From positions 1 to 11,783 of the forward strand of contig JAEWBW010000645.1 of assembly GCA_023390955.1 (NCBI GenBank): 11,783 nt of DNA. The letters are read 5' to 3'. This DNA is from Pseudomonadota bacterium (lineage in GTDB: Bacteria; Pseudomonadota; Alphaproteobacteria; Rhizobiales; Xanthobacteraceae). The position numbers were made by a program, and so were the translations under genes. Positions 1 through 7,072 of the stretch are shown piece after piece; the first letter of the stretch is position 1; every line of letters starts with the position of its first letter. The notes under the pieces are model-generated. The model did no database searches. It was not told the origin of the DNA and saw only the letters and a program-made list of their open reading frames with translations.

Positions 1-1
1 C

Positions 2-655
2 GGCATCCACCAGGATGGCGTGCTGAAGGACGCCTCCACCTACGAGATCATGCGGCCCGAGATGGTCGGCCTGAAGCAGTCCTCGCTGGTGCTCGGCTAG
101 CATTCCGGCCGCCACGCCTTCGTGCACAAGCTGGAGGAGATGGGCTACAAACTCGGCGCCAACCAGATCGAGGATGCATTCGTGCGGATGAAGGCGCTGG
201 CCGACCGCAAGAAGGACATCTACGACGAGGACATCGAGGCGCTGGTCGACGAGGAGATGGCGGCGTCCCACGACCGCATCAAGCTGACCTCGCTGACCGT
301 GATCGCCGGCACCCATGGTCCGCAGCGCGCCACCATGAAGCTCGACGTCGATGGCCAGATCAAGATCGAGGAAGCCGAGGGCAACGGTCCGGTCGATGCC
401 GTCTTCAACTGCATCAAGCGCCTGGTGCCGCATGACGCCAAGCTCGAGCTGTACCAGGTCCATGCCGTCACCGAAGGCACCGACGCGCAGGCGGAAGTGT
501 CGGTACGGCTGGCGCAGGACGGCCGTTCGATGACGGCGCGTGCGGCGGATCCGGACACGCTGGTGGCCTCGGCCAAGGCCTATCTCGGTGCGCTGAACAA
601 GATCGTCATGAAGCGCCAGCGCGACACGGTTCCGTCGGCCGTGGCGGCGAGCTGA
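2..655 (+). pseudogene. leuA: 2-isopropylmalate synthase, C-terminal part, interrupted by an in-frame TAG
   Basis: LeuA condenses acetyl-CoA with 2-oxoisovalerate in the first committed step of leucine synthesis in the cytoplasm. The reading frame enters from the left edge (GIHQDGVLKD, typical of the end of the catalytic barrel), runs to LVLG, meets TAG at 98-100, then continues with HSGRHAF, the conserved LeuA motif, to TGA at 653-655. In relatives the stop position is normally lysine (LGKHSGRHAF), so one A-to-T change (AAG to TAG) explains it. From about 281 onward (IKLTSLTVIAGT and after) lies the leucine-binding regulatory domain, with EGNGPVDA. Codon use is unchanged across the stop and no frameshift is seen. 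If real, translation would end before the linker and regulatory domains. Restart at GTG 122 is possible on paper but has no clear ribosome binding site. Family identity is certain; whether the gene is broken or this is a base error is open. Confidence 0.9.
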
Positions 656-668
656 CTATTTGATGCCT

Positions 669-696
669 CGCCCCGGAACGAAGGCGTTCCGGGGCG
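669..696 (+). terminator. Strong hairpin after leuA
   Basis: A perfect 12-bp stem (669-680 with 685-696) closes on the tetraloop AAGG, 13 bases after the leuA stop. No run of T follows, so it may need Rho or act as a 3'-end stabiliser rather than a classic intrinsic terminator. Confidence 0.6.
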
Positions 697-713
697 GCGT
701 ATACCAGCCCTGC

Positions 714-790
714 TAACGGCCAATAGCGGCCGCGTATCCAAGCCGCTAATGATGCTTCCGGCTTGAGGACAGGCTGCCCGCCCGGGCGGC
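714..790 (+). promoter_or_regulatory. Leader region upstream of dctP with two dyads
   Basis: This stretch between leuA and dctP contains a perfect 7-bp inverted repeat, TAGCGGC (724-730) and GCCGCTA (742-748), with an 11-base spacer. A GC-rich hairpin follows (773-779 with 784-790, one G-T pair, loop GCCC). An imperfect direct repeat, TAACGGCC then TAGCGGCC, lies at 714-731. The first dyad could be an operator and the second a leader hairpin of the dctP mRNA. No convincing -35/-10 pair was found here, so the regulatory reading is inference. Confidence 0.3.
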
Positions 791-829
791 CCAAGACAAG
801 AACAAGAGACAATAATCAAGGGAGATATC

Positions 830-1834
830 ATGCGCACCTTCGCGATCGCGGCGTCTATCGCTGCACTGGCCCTCGGTCTTGCCGGGCCGGCATCGGCCCA
901 GTCGCCGATCATCATCAAGTTCAGCCACGTCGTCGCGAATGACACGCCGAAGGGCAAGGGCGCCGAGAAGTTCAAGGAGCTCGCCGAGAAGTACACGGCC
1001 GGCAAGGTCAAGGTCGAGATCTATCCGAACTCGACGCTCTACAAGGACAAGGAAGAGCTCGAAGCGCTGCAGCTCGGCAGCGTCCAGATGCTGGCGCCGT
1101 CAAACTCCAAGTTCGGCCCGCTCGGCATCCGCGAGTTCGAGGTGTTCGATCTTCCCTACATCCTTCCCGACCTCAAGACGCTGCGGAAGGTGACGGAAGG
1201 TCCGCTCGGCAGCAGGCTGTTGAAGCTGCTCGACAGCAAGGGCATCACCGGCCTTGCCTATTGGGACAACGGCTTCAAGCAGATGAGCGCCAACAAGAAG
1301 CTGGTGACGCCGGCCGATTATCAGGGCGTGAAATTCCGCATCCAGTCCTCGCGCGTTCTGCAGGCGCAGTTCAAGGCGCTCAGCTCGCTGCCGCAGGTGA
1401 TGGCGTTCTCGGAAGTGTACCAGGCGCTGCAGACCGGTGTTGTCGACGGCCAGGAGAATACCTGGTCCAACATCTACACCCAGAAAATGCACGAGGTGCA
1501 GAAGTACATCACCGAGACCAATCACGGTTACATCGGCTACGTCGTGATCGTGAACAAGAAGTTCTGGGATGACCTGCCGGGCGACATCCGCGACCAGCTC
1601 TCCAAGGCGATGAAAGAAGCGACCGAATTCAACAACGCGCAGTCGCAGAAGGAGAACGACGACGCGCTTGCCGAGATCAAGAAGAGCGGCAAGAGCGAGA
1701 TCATCAAGCTGACGGCCGAGCAGGACGCAGCGATGCGCAAGGCGATGGAGCCGGTCTACAAGGATGCCGCCAGCCGCGTCGGTCAGCCGCTGATCGACGA
1801 ATTCCAGAAGGAAGCCAAAGGCGCGACCAACTGA
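830..1834 (+). CDS. TRAP transporter solute-binding protein, DctP family (orphan)
   Basis: This 334-residue protein is the periplasmic receptor of a tripartite ATP-independent (TRAP) transporter, a family that binds organic acids and hands them to a DctQ/DctM membrane pair. Residues 1-23 form a Sec signal peptide with likely cleavage at ASA|Q. The mature part begins IIIKFSHVVANDTPKG, typical of DctP. GVKFRIQSS carries Arg170, the position that normally clamps the substrate carboxylate, and VVDGQENTWSN (205-213) matches the conserved DGQEN motif. Length is normal. The ATG at 830 is preceded by AAGGGAG at 818-824, a good ribosome binding site. No dctQ or dctM adjoins it: a terminator follows directly and the next gene is unrelated. 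It must either use membrane subunits encoded elsewhere or serve another role. A C4-dicarboxylate or other carboxylate ligand is likely by family, but the exact ligand cannot be read. Confidence 0.93.
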   Translation: MRTFAIAASIAALALGLAGPASAQSPIIIKFSHVVANDTPKGKGAEKFKELAEKYTAGKVKVEIYPNSTLYKDKEELEALQLGSVQMLAPSNSKFGPLGIREFEVFDLPYILPDLKTLRKVTEGPLGSRLLKLLDSKGITGLAYWDNGFKQMSANKKLVTPADYQGVKFRIQSSRVLQAQFKALSSLPQVMAFSEVYQALQTGVVDGQENTWSNIYTQKMHEVQKYITETNHGYIGYVVIVNKKFWDDLPGDIRDQLSKAMKEATEFNNAQSQKENDDALAEIKKSGKSEIIKLTAEQDAAMRKAMEPVYKDAASRVGQPLIDEFQKEAKGATN

Positions 1835-1860
1835 TCAGCTGATCTGAACGCTATATGAAT

Positions 1861-1899
1861 GAAGGGCCTCCGTGCTGATGCGCGGAGGCCCTTCTCATT
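1861..1899 (+). terminator. Intrinsic terminator after dctP
   Basis: The stem 1861-1872 pairs perfectly with 1883-1894 (12 bp). A G-T and a G-C pair extend it inward to a six-base loop (1875-1880). TCTCATT follows, a modest T-rich tail. It lies 26 bases after the dctP stop and seals that gene as a single-gene unit. Confidence 0.8.
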
Positions 1900-2039
1900 G
1901 TTGCAAAAGATTTCAGTCTGCGACGATACGCGTGATCCCTGGATTAAATCTTGGCAACGTGGCCGGTCTGTCCAGTTTGTAAGTTGAACCCGGGCCAAGG
2001 CGGCCTCATCTTGAGCCAACCTTTCAAGAGGAGGTTCGC

Positions 2040-2627
2040 ATGAGGAAATTCACCATCGCCGCGATCGCCGTGCTCAGCATCGCCGGCTCCGGCGCGGTCT
2101 ATGCCCAGTATCATCACCATCGTCCGTGGTTCGACCACATGCGGCACATCCGCGTGAATCCGGAGGACCGGGCCGCACTCGTCGACGCGCGGATCGCCGC
2201 CGTCCATGCCGGGCTGAAGCTCAGCGCCGACCAGGAGAAGCTGTGGCCGCCGGTGGAGGCCGCGGTGCGCGATTTCGCAAAGCTGCGGATCGACCGGGCC
2301 AATGCGCGGATGAACCCGGGACCCGGCGATGCCGGCAAGCCGGAAGATCCGGTCGCCCGCCTGCGCCAGCGCGCCGACGACATGGGCGCGACCTCGGCGG
2401 CGCTCAAGAAGATCGCCGATGCCGCCGACCCCCTCTACAAGACCCTGGATGAGGGCCAGAAGCGGCGGCTCGCCGTCCTGACCCGCCACCGCGGTCCGTT
2501 TGGCGGCGGCGAAGAGGACGGCTGGCGCCATCACCGCTCCATGGAGCGTGGCATGGACCGCATGATGGAGCGCGGCATGGACCATTTCCGCGACGGCCCG
2601 CCCGACCGGGACGGCGGCCGCCTCTAG
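2040..2627 (+). CDS. Exported LTXXQ-motif (Spy/CpxP-like) protein, His/Met-rich
   Basis: This 195-residue protein has a Sec signal peptide (residues 1-22, likely cleavage VYA|Q), so it is probably periplasmic. The mature region holds two degenerate LTXXQ motifs typical of the Spy/CpxP superfamily: LSADQ at 61-65, in LKLSADQEKLWPPVEAAVRD, and LDEGQ at 136-140. The family includes ATP-independent periplasmic chaperones and envelope-stress sensors. The N-terminus has HHH at 25-27 and further His at 33 and 36. The tail has HH at 164-165 and two copies of an octapeptide beginning MERGMD (168-183), so metal binding is possible but unproven. AGAGGAGG just upstream (2027-2034) supports the ATG at 2040. 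The gene stands alone between two terminators. The family call is firm; chaperone or metal function is inference. Confidence 0.85.
   Translation: MRKFTIAAIAVLSIAGSGAVYAQYHHHRPWFDHMRHIRVNPEDRAALVDARIAAVHAGLKLSADQEKLWPPVEAAVRDFAKLRIDRANARMNPGPGDAGKPEDPVARLRQRADDMGATSAALKKIADAADPLYKTLDEGQKRRLAVLTRHRGPFGGGEEDGWRHHRSMERGMDRMMERGMDHFRDGPPDRDGGRL
2541..2588 (+). repeat. Two tandem 24-bp in-frame units, Met/Arg-rich
   Basis: Units 2541-2564 and 2565-2588 share 18 of their first 19 bases and encode MERGMDRM and MERGMDHF. Each is eight codons, so copy-number change would keep the frame. They sit in the C-terminal tail of the LTXXQ protein. Confidence 0.8.
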
Positions 2628-2656
2628 ACCACCGGGATTCTCCGGGGGAATGCCCT

Positions 2657-2689
2657 TGCGAAGCCGCTGGAATCCAGCGGCTTTTCGCA
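2657..2689 (+). terminator. Intrinsic terminator after the LTXXQ protein gene
   Basis: A 10-bp stem (2661-2670 with 2674-2683) closes on AAT and is followed by TT. The flanking TGCG (2657-2660) can also pair with CGCA (2686-2689), bulging the TT. ATTTT follows at 2689-2693. It lies 30 bases after the stop at 2627 and separates that gene from the tRNA. Confidence 0.75.
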
Positions 2690-2735
2690 TTTTGGGGCAT
2701 TGCAACGAACCCTTGGAAAACCTTCGCCGCATCGC

Positions 2736-2763
2736 TTGCCAGACCGGATTCGCTTTGCTAAAC
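2736..2763 (+). promoter_or_regulatory. Candidate sigma-70 promoter of the tRNA gene
   Basis: TTGCCA (2736-2741) and CTAAAC (2758-2763) are 16 bases apart. Transcription would start near 2770, about 25 bases before the mature tRNA. The fit to consensus is only moderate. Confidence 0.4.
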
Positions 2764-2794
2764 GACCGGCCTCGCAAGGCTTTCACGGCCTTTC

Positions 2795-2870
<76 letters not shown>

Positions 2871-2895
2871 TTTATCCCCCGCATTGACGGTTCTG

Positions 2896-2922
2896 GCGAA
2901 CGGCAAAGATGACGCCGTTTGC
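2896..2922 (-). terminator. Possible terminator hairpin downstream of the SDR gene
   Basis: AACGGC (2899-2904) pairs with GCCGTT (2914-2919), extended outward by one G-T and two further pairs, with a nine-base loop. It lies just past the stop of the minus-strand dehydrogenase. No T run follows on that strand, so this is tentative. Confidence 0.3.
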
Positions 2923-2943
2923 GCCGCCGTTGCGGGCCTTTTC

Positions 2944-3762
2944 TCACCCCGGCCAGCACTGCCCGCCGCCGTCGATCCGCAGCACCTGGCCGGAGACGAA
3001 GGCACCCATGGGGCCTGCAAAAAACTCGACGACGCGGGCGACTTCGTCGACGGTCGCGATGCGGTCGAGTGTGCCGGTCTCGACCATCCGGTCGGGGTCC
3101 ACCGCGCGGGTGCCGAGGAAGCGGCCTGTGCGGGTATCGCCGGGGGCGATGCAGTTGACGGCGATGTCGTAAGGACGGAGCTGGTCGGCGAGGCATCGCG
3201 TGTAATGGGTCACGCCGGCCTTCGACACCGCATAGATCGAGCCGTTGGTGCGGCCCTTGAAAGCGGCGACCGAGCCGAGCGTGACAATGCGGCCGCGCCG
3301 CCGCGCCATCATGCCCTTGGCGACTGCCTGGCAGGTCAGGATGGTGCTGAGCAGATTGCGCTCCAGCACCGCGCGCACATCGGCTTCCTTGATATTCACG
3401 GCGTCATTCGGATCGGGCTTGCCGCCGGCGGCCGCGATGTCGCCGCCGGCATTGTGGACGAGGATGTCGATGGGCCCGAGCGCGGCTTCGGTCTCCGCGA
3501 TCACGCGCGCGATGTCCTCACCCTTGGTGAGATCGCCGAGCACGCGCTGGCTGCGCACGCCATGGGCTTTGCCGATCTCGGCGGCGACTGCCGTCAGCGT
3601 CGTGCCCTCGCCATACTCCGCCGGGCCGTTCTCGCGCATGCCGTGGATGGCGACGCTGGCGCCGAGCGCGGCGAGCTTTTCCGCAAAGGCGCGGCCGAGC
3701 CCGCGCCCGGCGCCGGTCACCAGTGCCACTTGGCCAGCCAAAATCCCGTCATGCGTCGCCAT
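2944..3762 (-). CDS. Short-chain dehydrogenase/reductase (SDR), classical type
   Basis: This 272-residue cytoplasmic oxidoreductase would use NAD(H) or NADP(H). The Rossmann cofactor motif TGAGRGLG is at residues 16-23, NAGG at 104-107, and the catalytic tetrad Asn136, Ser164, Tyr177 and Lys181 (YAVSK) is complete. The C-terminus has the usual VSGQVLRIDGGG. Basic residues near the second strand are not decisive for cofactor choice. A ribosome binding site AGGAG precedes the ATG at 3762. The gene starts 22 bp after the stop of the rpiR-type gene on the same strand, so the two are probably one operon. FabG-like ketoacyl reduction is a common default label for this family. The context beside a solute importer and an aldehyde dehydrogenase favours oxidation of an imported alcohol or hydroxy compound, which is inference. 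Confidence 0.92.
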   Translation of the reverse strand: MATHDGILAGQVALVTGAGRGLGRAFAEKLAALGASVAIHGMRENGPAEYGEGTTLTAVAAEIGKAHGVRSQRVLGDLTKGEDIARVIAETEAALGPIDILVHNAGGDIAAAGGKPDPNDAVNIKEADVRAVLERNLLSTILTCQAVAKGMMARRRGRIVTLGSVAAFKGRTNGSIYAVSKAGVTHYTRCLADQLRPYDIAVNCIAPGDTRTGRFLGTRAVDPDRMVETGTLDRIATVDEVARVVEFFAGPMGAFVSGQVLRIDGGGQCWPG

Positions 3763-3784
3763 GATCTTCTCCTGTTATGAAATG

Positions 3785-4618
3785 TCAGTCGGTTGCGAGA
3801 TCGAGGCCGATCGCCATGGCCTGCACCAGGCACATCGGCGCCACCAGCGTGCGCAGCGCTGGCTCTGGCATGTCCTGGATCTCGAACACGACGCGTGCGC
3901 CTTCCACGATCGGGCTCAGCAGGCTGTCGGTGATCGAGATCGCGGGCACGCCGCGCGCGACCAGCTCGGGAAACAGCCGCGCCGTATCCGGATAGTAATT
4001 GCGGAAGCTGATCGCGACCAGCGCGTCCTCGGTGGTCGCGGGATGCGATTGCTCGTGGATGCTGCCGCCGGTGCCGTCGAGCAGCACGACGCGGCGTCCG
4101 AGTTTGCGCAGGACATAGGCGAGGTGGGTCGCAACCGGGAACGAGCCGCCGAGGCCGAGCAGATAGATGTCGCGCGCTTTCGCAAGGATCGCGGTCGCTG
4201 CATCGAGCTCGCGCGCATGCACGGACTGGCTCAGCGTCACCAGCGCCGATTGCGCTTCCGAGACGAAGCGGGACAGCACTGCGGCTGGCTGGCGGCCGAG
4301 CACTGACTTCTCCTCGCTCTTCATGCGGGCGAGCCGCGCCTTGTAGCTGGGCGCGACGCCGGCGACGAGACGGGTGCGGAACACCTGCTGCATCTCGGTG
4401 AAGCCGCCAAAGCCGAGCGCATGGGCGAAGCGAACGATCGCCGACGGCGGCACGCCGGAGCGCTGCGCCACCTCCGCCACGGTGCCGAGCGCGACATCGG
4501 TCGGATGATCGAGCACGAACTCCGCGATCTGCTGCAGCCGGCCGGACAGCGCCCGGTGCCGCTGCGCGATCGCGCCGCGCAGCTCGTCATAGCTCATGGC
4601 GCCGGTCGCCTTGTTCAT
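3785..4618 (-). CDS. RpiR/MurR-type transcriptional regulator (HTH + SIS)
   Basis: This 277-residue DNA-binding regulator has an N-terminal helix-turn-helix of the RpiR type at about residues 12-88, with core TVAEVAQRSGVPPSAIVRFA at 46-65 followed by HALGFGGF. A SIS domain lies at about 135-265 and begins DIYLLGLGGSF (150-160). SIS domains in this family usually sense a phosphosugar or similar metabolite, so ligand-controlled binding is expected from the family. The ATG at 4618 is preceded by AAGAGAGG and is the best start; Met8 is an alternative without an obvious site. It is divergent from the Liv-type operon and 133 bp from it, the usual arrangement for a local regulator. The 16-bp elements at 4666-4711 are its likely operators. 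The ligand is unknown, and whether it represses or activates cannot be told. Confidence 0.93.
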   Translation of the reverse strand: MNKATGAMSYDELRGAIAQRHRALSGRLQQIAEFVLDHPTDVALGTVAEVAQRSGVPPSAIVRFAHALGFGGFTEMQQVFRTRLVAGVAPSYKARLARMKSEEKSVLGRQPAAVLSRFVSEAQSALVTLSQSVHARELDAATAILAKARDIYLLGLGGSFPVATHLAYVLRKLGRRVVLLDGTGGSIHEQSHPATTEDALVAISFRNYYPDTARLFPELVARGVPAISITDSLLSPIVEGARVVFEIQDMPEPALRTLVAPMCLVQAMAIGLDLATD

Positions 4619-4664
4619 GGTCGCCTCTCTTGGATCGGTCGCCTGTTTAACGGCATTTCATCGT

Positions 4665-4694
4665 TTGGATCAAATATTCCACTTTACATATAAA
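4665..4694 (+). promoter_or_regulatory. Candidate sigma-70 promoter for the Liv-type operon
   Basis: TTGGAT (4665-4670) and TATAAA (4689-4694) are separated by 18 bases. Transcription would begin near 4701. The first operator candidate overlaps the -35 box and the second covers the start point, an arrangement that fits repression. No transcript data support it. Confidence 0.45.
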
Positions 4695-4711
4695 ATGGAA
4701 TGAATATTCTA
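4666..4711. promoter_or_regulatory. Paired 16-bp operator candidates in the divergent region
   Basis: Two similar elements, TGGATCAAATATTCCA (4666-4681) and TGGAATGAATATTCTA (4696-4711), match at 12 of 16 positions. Each is an imperfect palindrome of the form TGGAAT-N4-ATTCCA. Their starts are exactly 30 bp apart, close to three helical turns, so both would face the same side of DNA. The inner arms also form a 26-bp near-palindrome (4676-4701, 11 of 13 pairs). The neighbouring RpiR-type protein is the obvious candidate binder; that is inference. Confidence 0.6.
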
Positions 4712-4751
4712 ATCGCACAACAACAAAAGACTTCGGGAGCGGGAGGAAACG

Positions 4752-6047
4752 ATGAAGAGGCGTCAGATCTCACGGCGAAGCGTTCTGAAGGGCAGCCTGA
4801 TGGCGAGCGTCATCGGCGGCACCGGCAGCTTCTTCGGGCCGTGGAAGCAGAACCATGCCTGGGCGCAAGGCGCGGCGAAGCCGATCAAACTCGGCCTGAC
4901 CTGCGATGCCAGCGGCCAGTACGGCAACAGCGGCCAGGATGATTTCCGCGGCATCAAGATGGCGATCGACGAGTTCAACGCCAAAGGCGGCGTGCTCGGG
5001 CGCCAGGTGACGTTCATCACCGCGGATACCGAAACGACGCCCGCGACCGGCAGCCGCGTCGCCGAGCGATTCATCACCCGCGAGGACTGCACCATCCTGA
5101 TCGGTGCGCTGCATTCCGGCGTCGCCAACGCCATCACCCAGGTCGCCAGCAAATATGGCGTGATCTACATGAACACCAATTCCTCCGCGCCGAGCGAGGC
5201 CGGAGAGAACTGCTCACGCGTGAAATTCGTCTGGGACGGCAATGGCACCAATTTCTCCAAGGCATCGGTCAAGAACGCGGTCGATTCCATCGGCAAGAAC
5301 TGGATGCTGCTGACCAACGACTATGTCTGGGGACACACGACGTCGGCGGCAACCAAGGCGCAGGTCGAGGCCTCCGGCGGCAAGATCATCGACAATCTCC
5401 TGGTGCCGCAGAACACCCGCGACTTCACCGCGTATCTCCTGAAAATCCAGCAGGCAAAACCCGACGTGGTGGCGACCGCGATCGGCGGCGACGACATCAA
5501 GGCGCTGCGCGAGCAGGTGGCGCAGCTCAAGCTCGACGGCAAGCCGGCCTGGATCAACAACCAGCAGGACTGGCCCGACGTCTGGGGCGCGCCTGACAGC
5601 CTGTTCGGCGTGTTCGGCACCACCTGGTATCACAAGCTGCAACTGCCCGGCGTCGCCGAGTTCGTCAAGAAATGGCAGGCCGCCAACAAGGATGGCCCGA
5701 TCCCGGTGCCGGGCAACGTTTCCTACAACGGCTACATGTCGACGCGCGAACTGCTCCGCGCGATCGAGCGGGCGGGGTCGACCAACAACGTCAAGATCAT
5801 CAAGGAGCTCGAGAATTTGAAGGTCTCGGCGACCGACCGCATGCAGCATTTCGACGCCTACATGGATCCGGTGACGCACCAGATGCAGCAGACGATCTAT
5901 CTGGCGCGCCGCAACACCAAGCCGGCCGACAACACCGACCTCTACGAGATCATCAGCTGGACGGAGCCGAAAACGGCGGCCGATGATGCCGCGCCCGGAA
6001 AGTGCAAGCTCACACCTTACGAGCAGGTGCCGACCGTCGACTCCTGA
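4752..6047 (+). CDS. Tat-exported substrate-binding protein of a branched-chain amino acid-type (HAAT) ABC importer
   Basis: This 431-residue periplasmic protein is of the type I LivK/peripla_BP_6 family. The N-terminus ISRRSVLKG (residues 6-14) is a clear twin-arginine signal, with likely cleavage at AWA|Q (38/39), so it is probably exported folded. The mature protein opens with IKLGLTCDASGQYGNSGQD, the first strand and ligand loop of this fold, then GIKMAIDEFNAKGGVLGRQV and the NSSAPS region typical of the family. The length is normal. GGGAGGAAACG before the ATG is a strong ribosome binding site. It is the first gene of the operon. A hairpin follows it at 6071-6095, which probably keeps its mRNA more abundant than that of the permeases. 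HAAT binding proteins also bind amides, urea and aromatic acids, so the ligand should not be assumed to be leucine. Confidence 0.93.
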   Translation: MKRRQISRRSVLKGSLMASVIGGTGSFFGPWKQNHAWAQGAAKPIKLGLTCDASGQYGNSGQDDFRGIKMAIDEFNAKGGVLGRQVTFITADTETTPATGSRVAERFITREDCTILIGALHSGVANAITQVASKYGVIYMNTNSSAPSEAGENCSRVKFVWDGNGTNFSKASVKNAVDSIGKNWMLLTNDYVWGHTTSAATKAQVEASGGKIIDNLLVPQNTRDFTAYLLKIQQAKPDVVATAIGGDDIKALREQVAQLKLDGKPAWINNQQDWPDVWGAPDSLFGVFGTTWYHKLQLPGVAEFVKKWQAANKDGPIPVPGNVSYNGYMSTRELLRAIERAGSTNNVKIIKELENLKVSATDRMQHFDAYMDPVTHQMQQTIYLARRNTKPADNTDLYEIISWTEPKTAADDAAPGKCKLTPYEQVPTVDS

Positions 6048-6070
6048 CCGCGGTTCGTCACATCGCAGAA

Positions 6071-6095
6071 TGGCGGCGCGCTTGTCGCGCCGCCA
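6071..6095 (+). promoter_or_regulatory. Intercistronic hairpin between binding-protein and permease genes
   Basis: The arms 6071-6080 and 6086-6095 pair perfectly over 10 bp around the loop CTTGT. It lies 24 bases after the binding-protein stop and has no T tail. In importer operons such structures commonly protect the upstream message or attenuate readthrough. That role is inferred here from position and shape. Confidence 0.6.
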
Positions 6096-6148
6096 GCCCG
6101 GGAGCCATTCGTCCCCGGCATTGGAATGACATTTGCGAGACCAAAGCC

Positions 6149-7069
6149 TTGTTCGACCTTCTTCCGCATCTTCTGAACGGCCTGACGCTTGGCCTGTTGT
6201 TCGCACTGATCGCGCTAGGCTTCATGCTCATCGTCGGGCTGATGGAGCAGATCAATCTGGCGCACGGCTCCCTGTTCGCGCTCGGCGCCTATATCGCCAT
6301 GCAATTCACGGGACCGCGGCCACCGTTGCCGGCCGAACTTGCGAAGGCCTGGCTCGCGCTGCCGCTCGGCTGGCGCTACACCGCGACGCTTGTGATCGCG
6401 CCGGTGATCGTCAGCCTTGTCGGCGTCGTGATCGAGTTTTGCATGCGGCGTACCTACGGCAAGGATCCGCTCTACGGGCTGTTGCTCACTTTCGGTGCCG
6501 CGATGGTGATCGAAGAGCTGATCCGCCTGGTCTGGGGCACGCGCGACTACGTGCTGCAGGTGCCGTCAGCCATCAATGGCGGCTTCATCTTCAACGATCT
6601 GATCTGGTCGACCTATCGCTTCTACGCGGCAGGGATTGCGGCCGGCATCATCGGCCTGGTCTGGCTGCTGATCGAAAAGACCTCGTTCGGTGCGACCGTG
6701 AAGGCCGGCGCCCACGATAGCGAGATCGTCCGTGCGCTCGGCATTAACCTCTCGCGGCTGCGATTGCTGGTGTTCGTATTCGGCACCATGCTGGCCGCCG
6801 TCGCCGGCATGATCGTCGCGCCGATCTGGGGCATCCGCCCGCATATGGGCGTCGACGCCGTCATCCCCGCATTCCTGGTGATCGTGCTCGGCGGTGTCGG
6901 CAGCTTCTGGGGCGCGGTCGTGGCCGGGCTGTTGGTCGGGCTGTGTGTCGGTCTTGCCGGCGCCTACGCGTCCGAATGGTCGTTGTTGTCGATGTACATC
7001 CTGCTCGTTGCCGTCGTGACGTTCCGCGCCCGCGGCCTCTGGGGCAAGAAGAGCGTGCTTGAGGCCTAG
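6149..7069 (+). CDS. livH: Branched-chain amino acid-type ABC permease, LivH family
   Basis: This 306-residue inner-membrane permease forms one half of the translocation channel. Hydrophobic segments run through the whole chain, starting LLNGLTLGLLFALIALGFML. The family mark MEQINLAHGSLFALGAY is at 32-48, and the cytoplasmic coupling loop GATVKAGAHDSEIVRALGIN at 181-200 contacts the ATPases. I chose TTG 6149 because it begins at the family-typical MFDLLPHLLNGL and gives the usual length. GAGA at 6137-6140 is a weak ribosome binding site. The frame is open back to 6002, but that extension would overlap the binding-protein gene and translate the hairpin into a non-family peptide. The downstream permease starts only 3 bp after this stop. 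The symbol marks the family, not a proven substrate. Confidence 0.9.
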   Translation: MFDLLPHLLNGLTLGLLFALIALGFMLIVGLMEQINLAHGSLFALGAYIAMQFTGPRPPLPAELAKAWLALPLGWRYTATLVIAPVIVSLVGVVIEFCMRRTYGKDPLYGLLLTFGAAMVIEELIRLVWGTRDYVLQVPSAINGGFIFNDLIWSTYRFYAAGIAAGIIGLVWLLIEKTSFGATVKAGAHDSEIVRALGINLSRLRLLVFVFGTMLAAVAGMIVAPIWGIRPHMGVDAVIPAFLVIVLGGVGSFWGAVVAGLLVGLCVGLAGAYASEWSLLSMYILLVAVVTFRARGLWGKKSVLEA

Positions 7070-7072
7070 GGA

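Noticed and set aside
1900..2039. Stress-sigma (EcfG-type) or sigma-54 promoter upstream of the LTXXQ gene
   Set aside because: No GGAAC/CGTT or GG/GC pair with acceptable spacing was found.
3245..4306. 353-codon plus-strand frame spanning the SDR and regulator genes
   Set aside because: It crosses two well-supported minus-strand genes and shows no domain of its own.
6002..6148. N-terminal extension of the LivH-type permease to GTG 6002
   Set aside because: It would overlap the binding-protein gene and translate the intercistronic hairpin into a non-family peptide.
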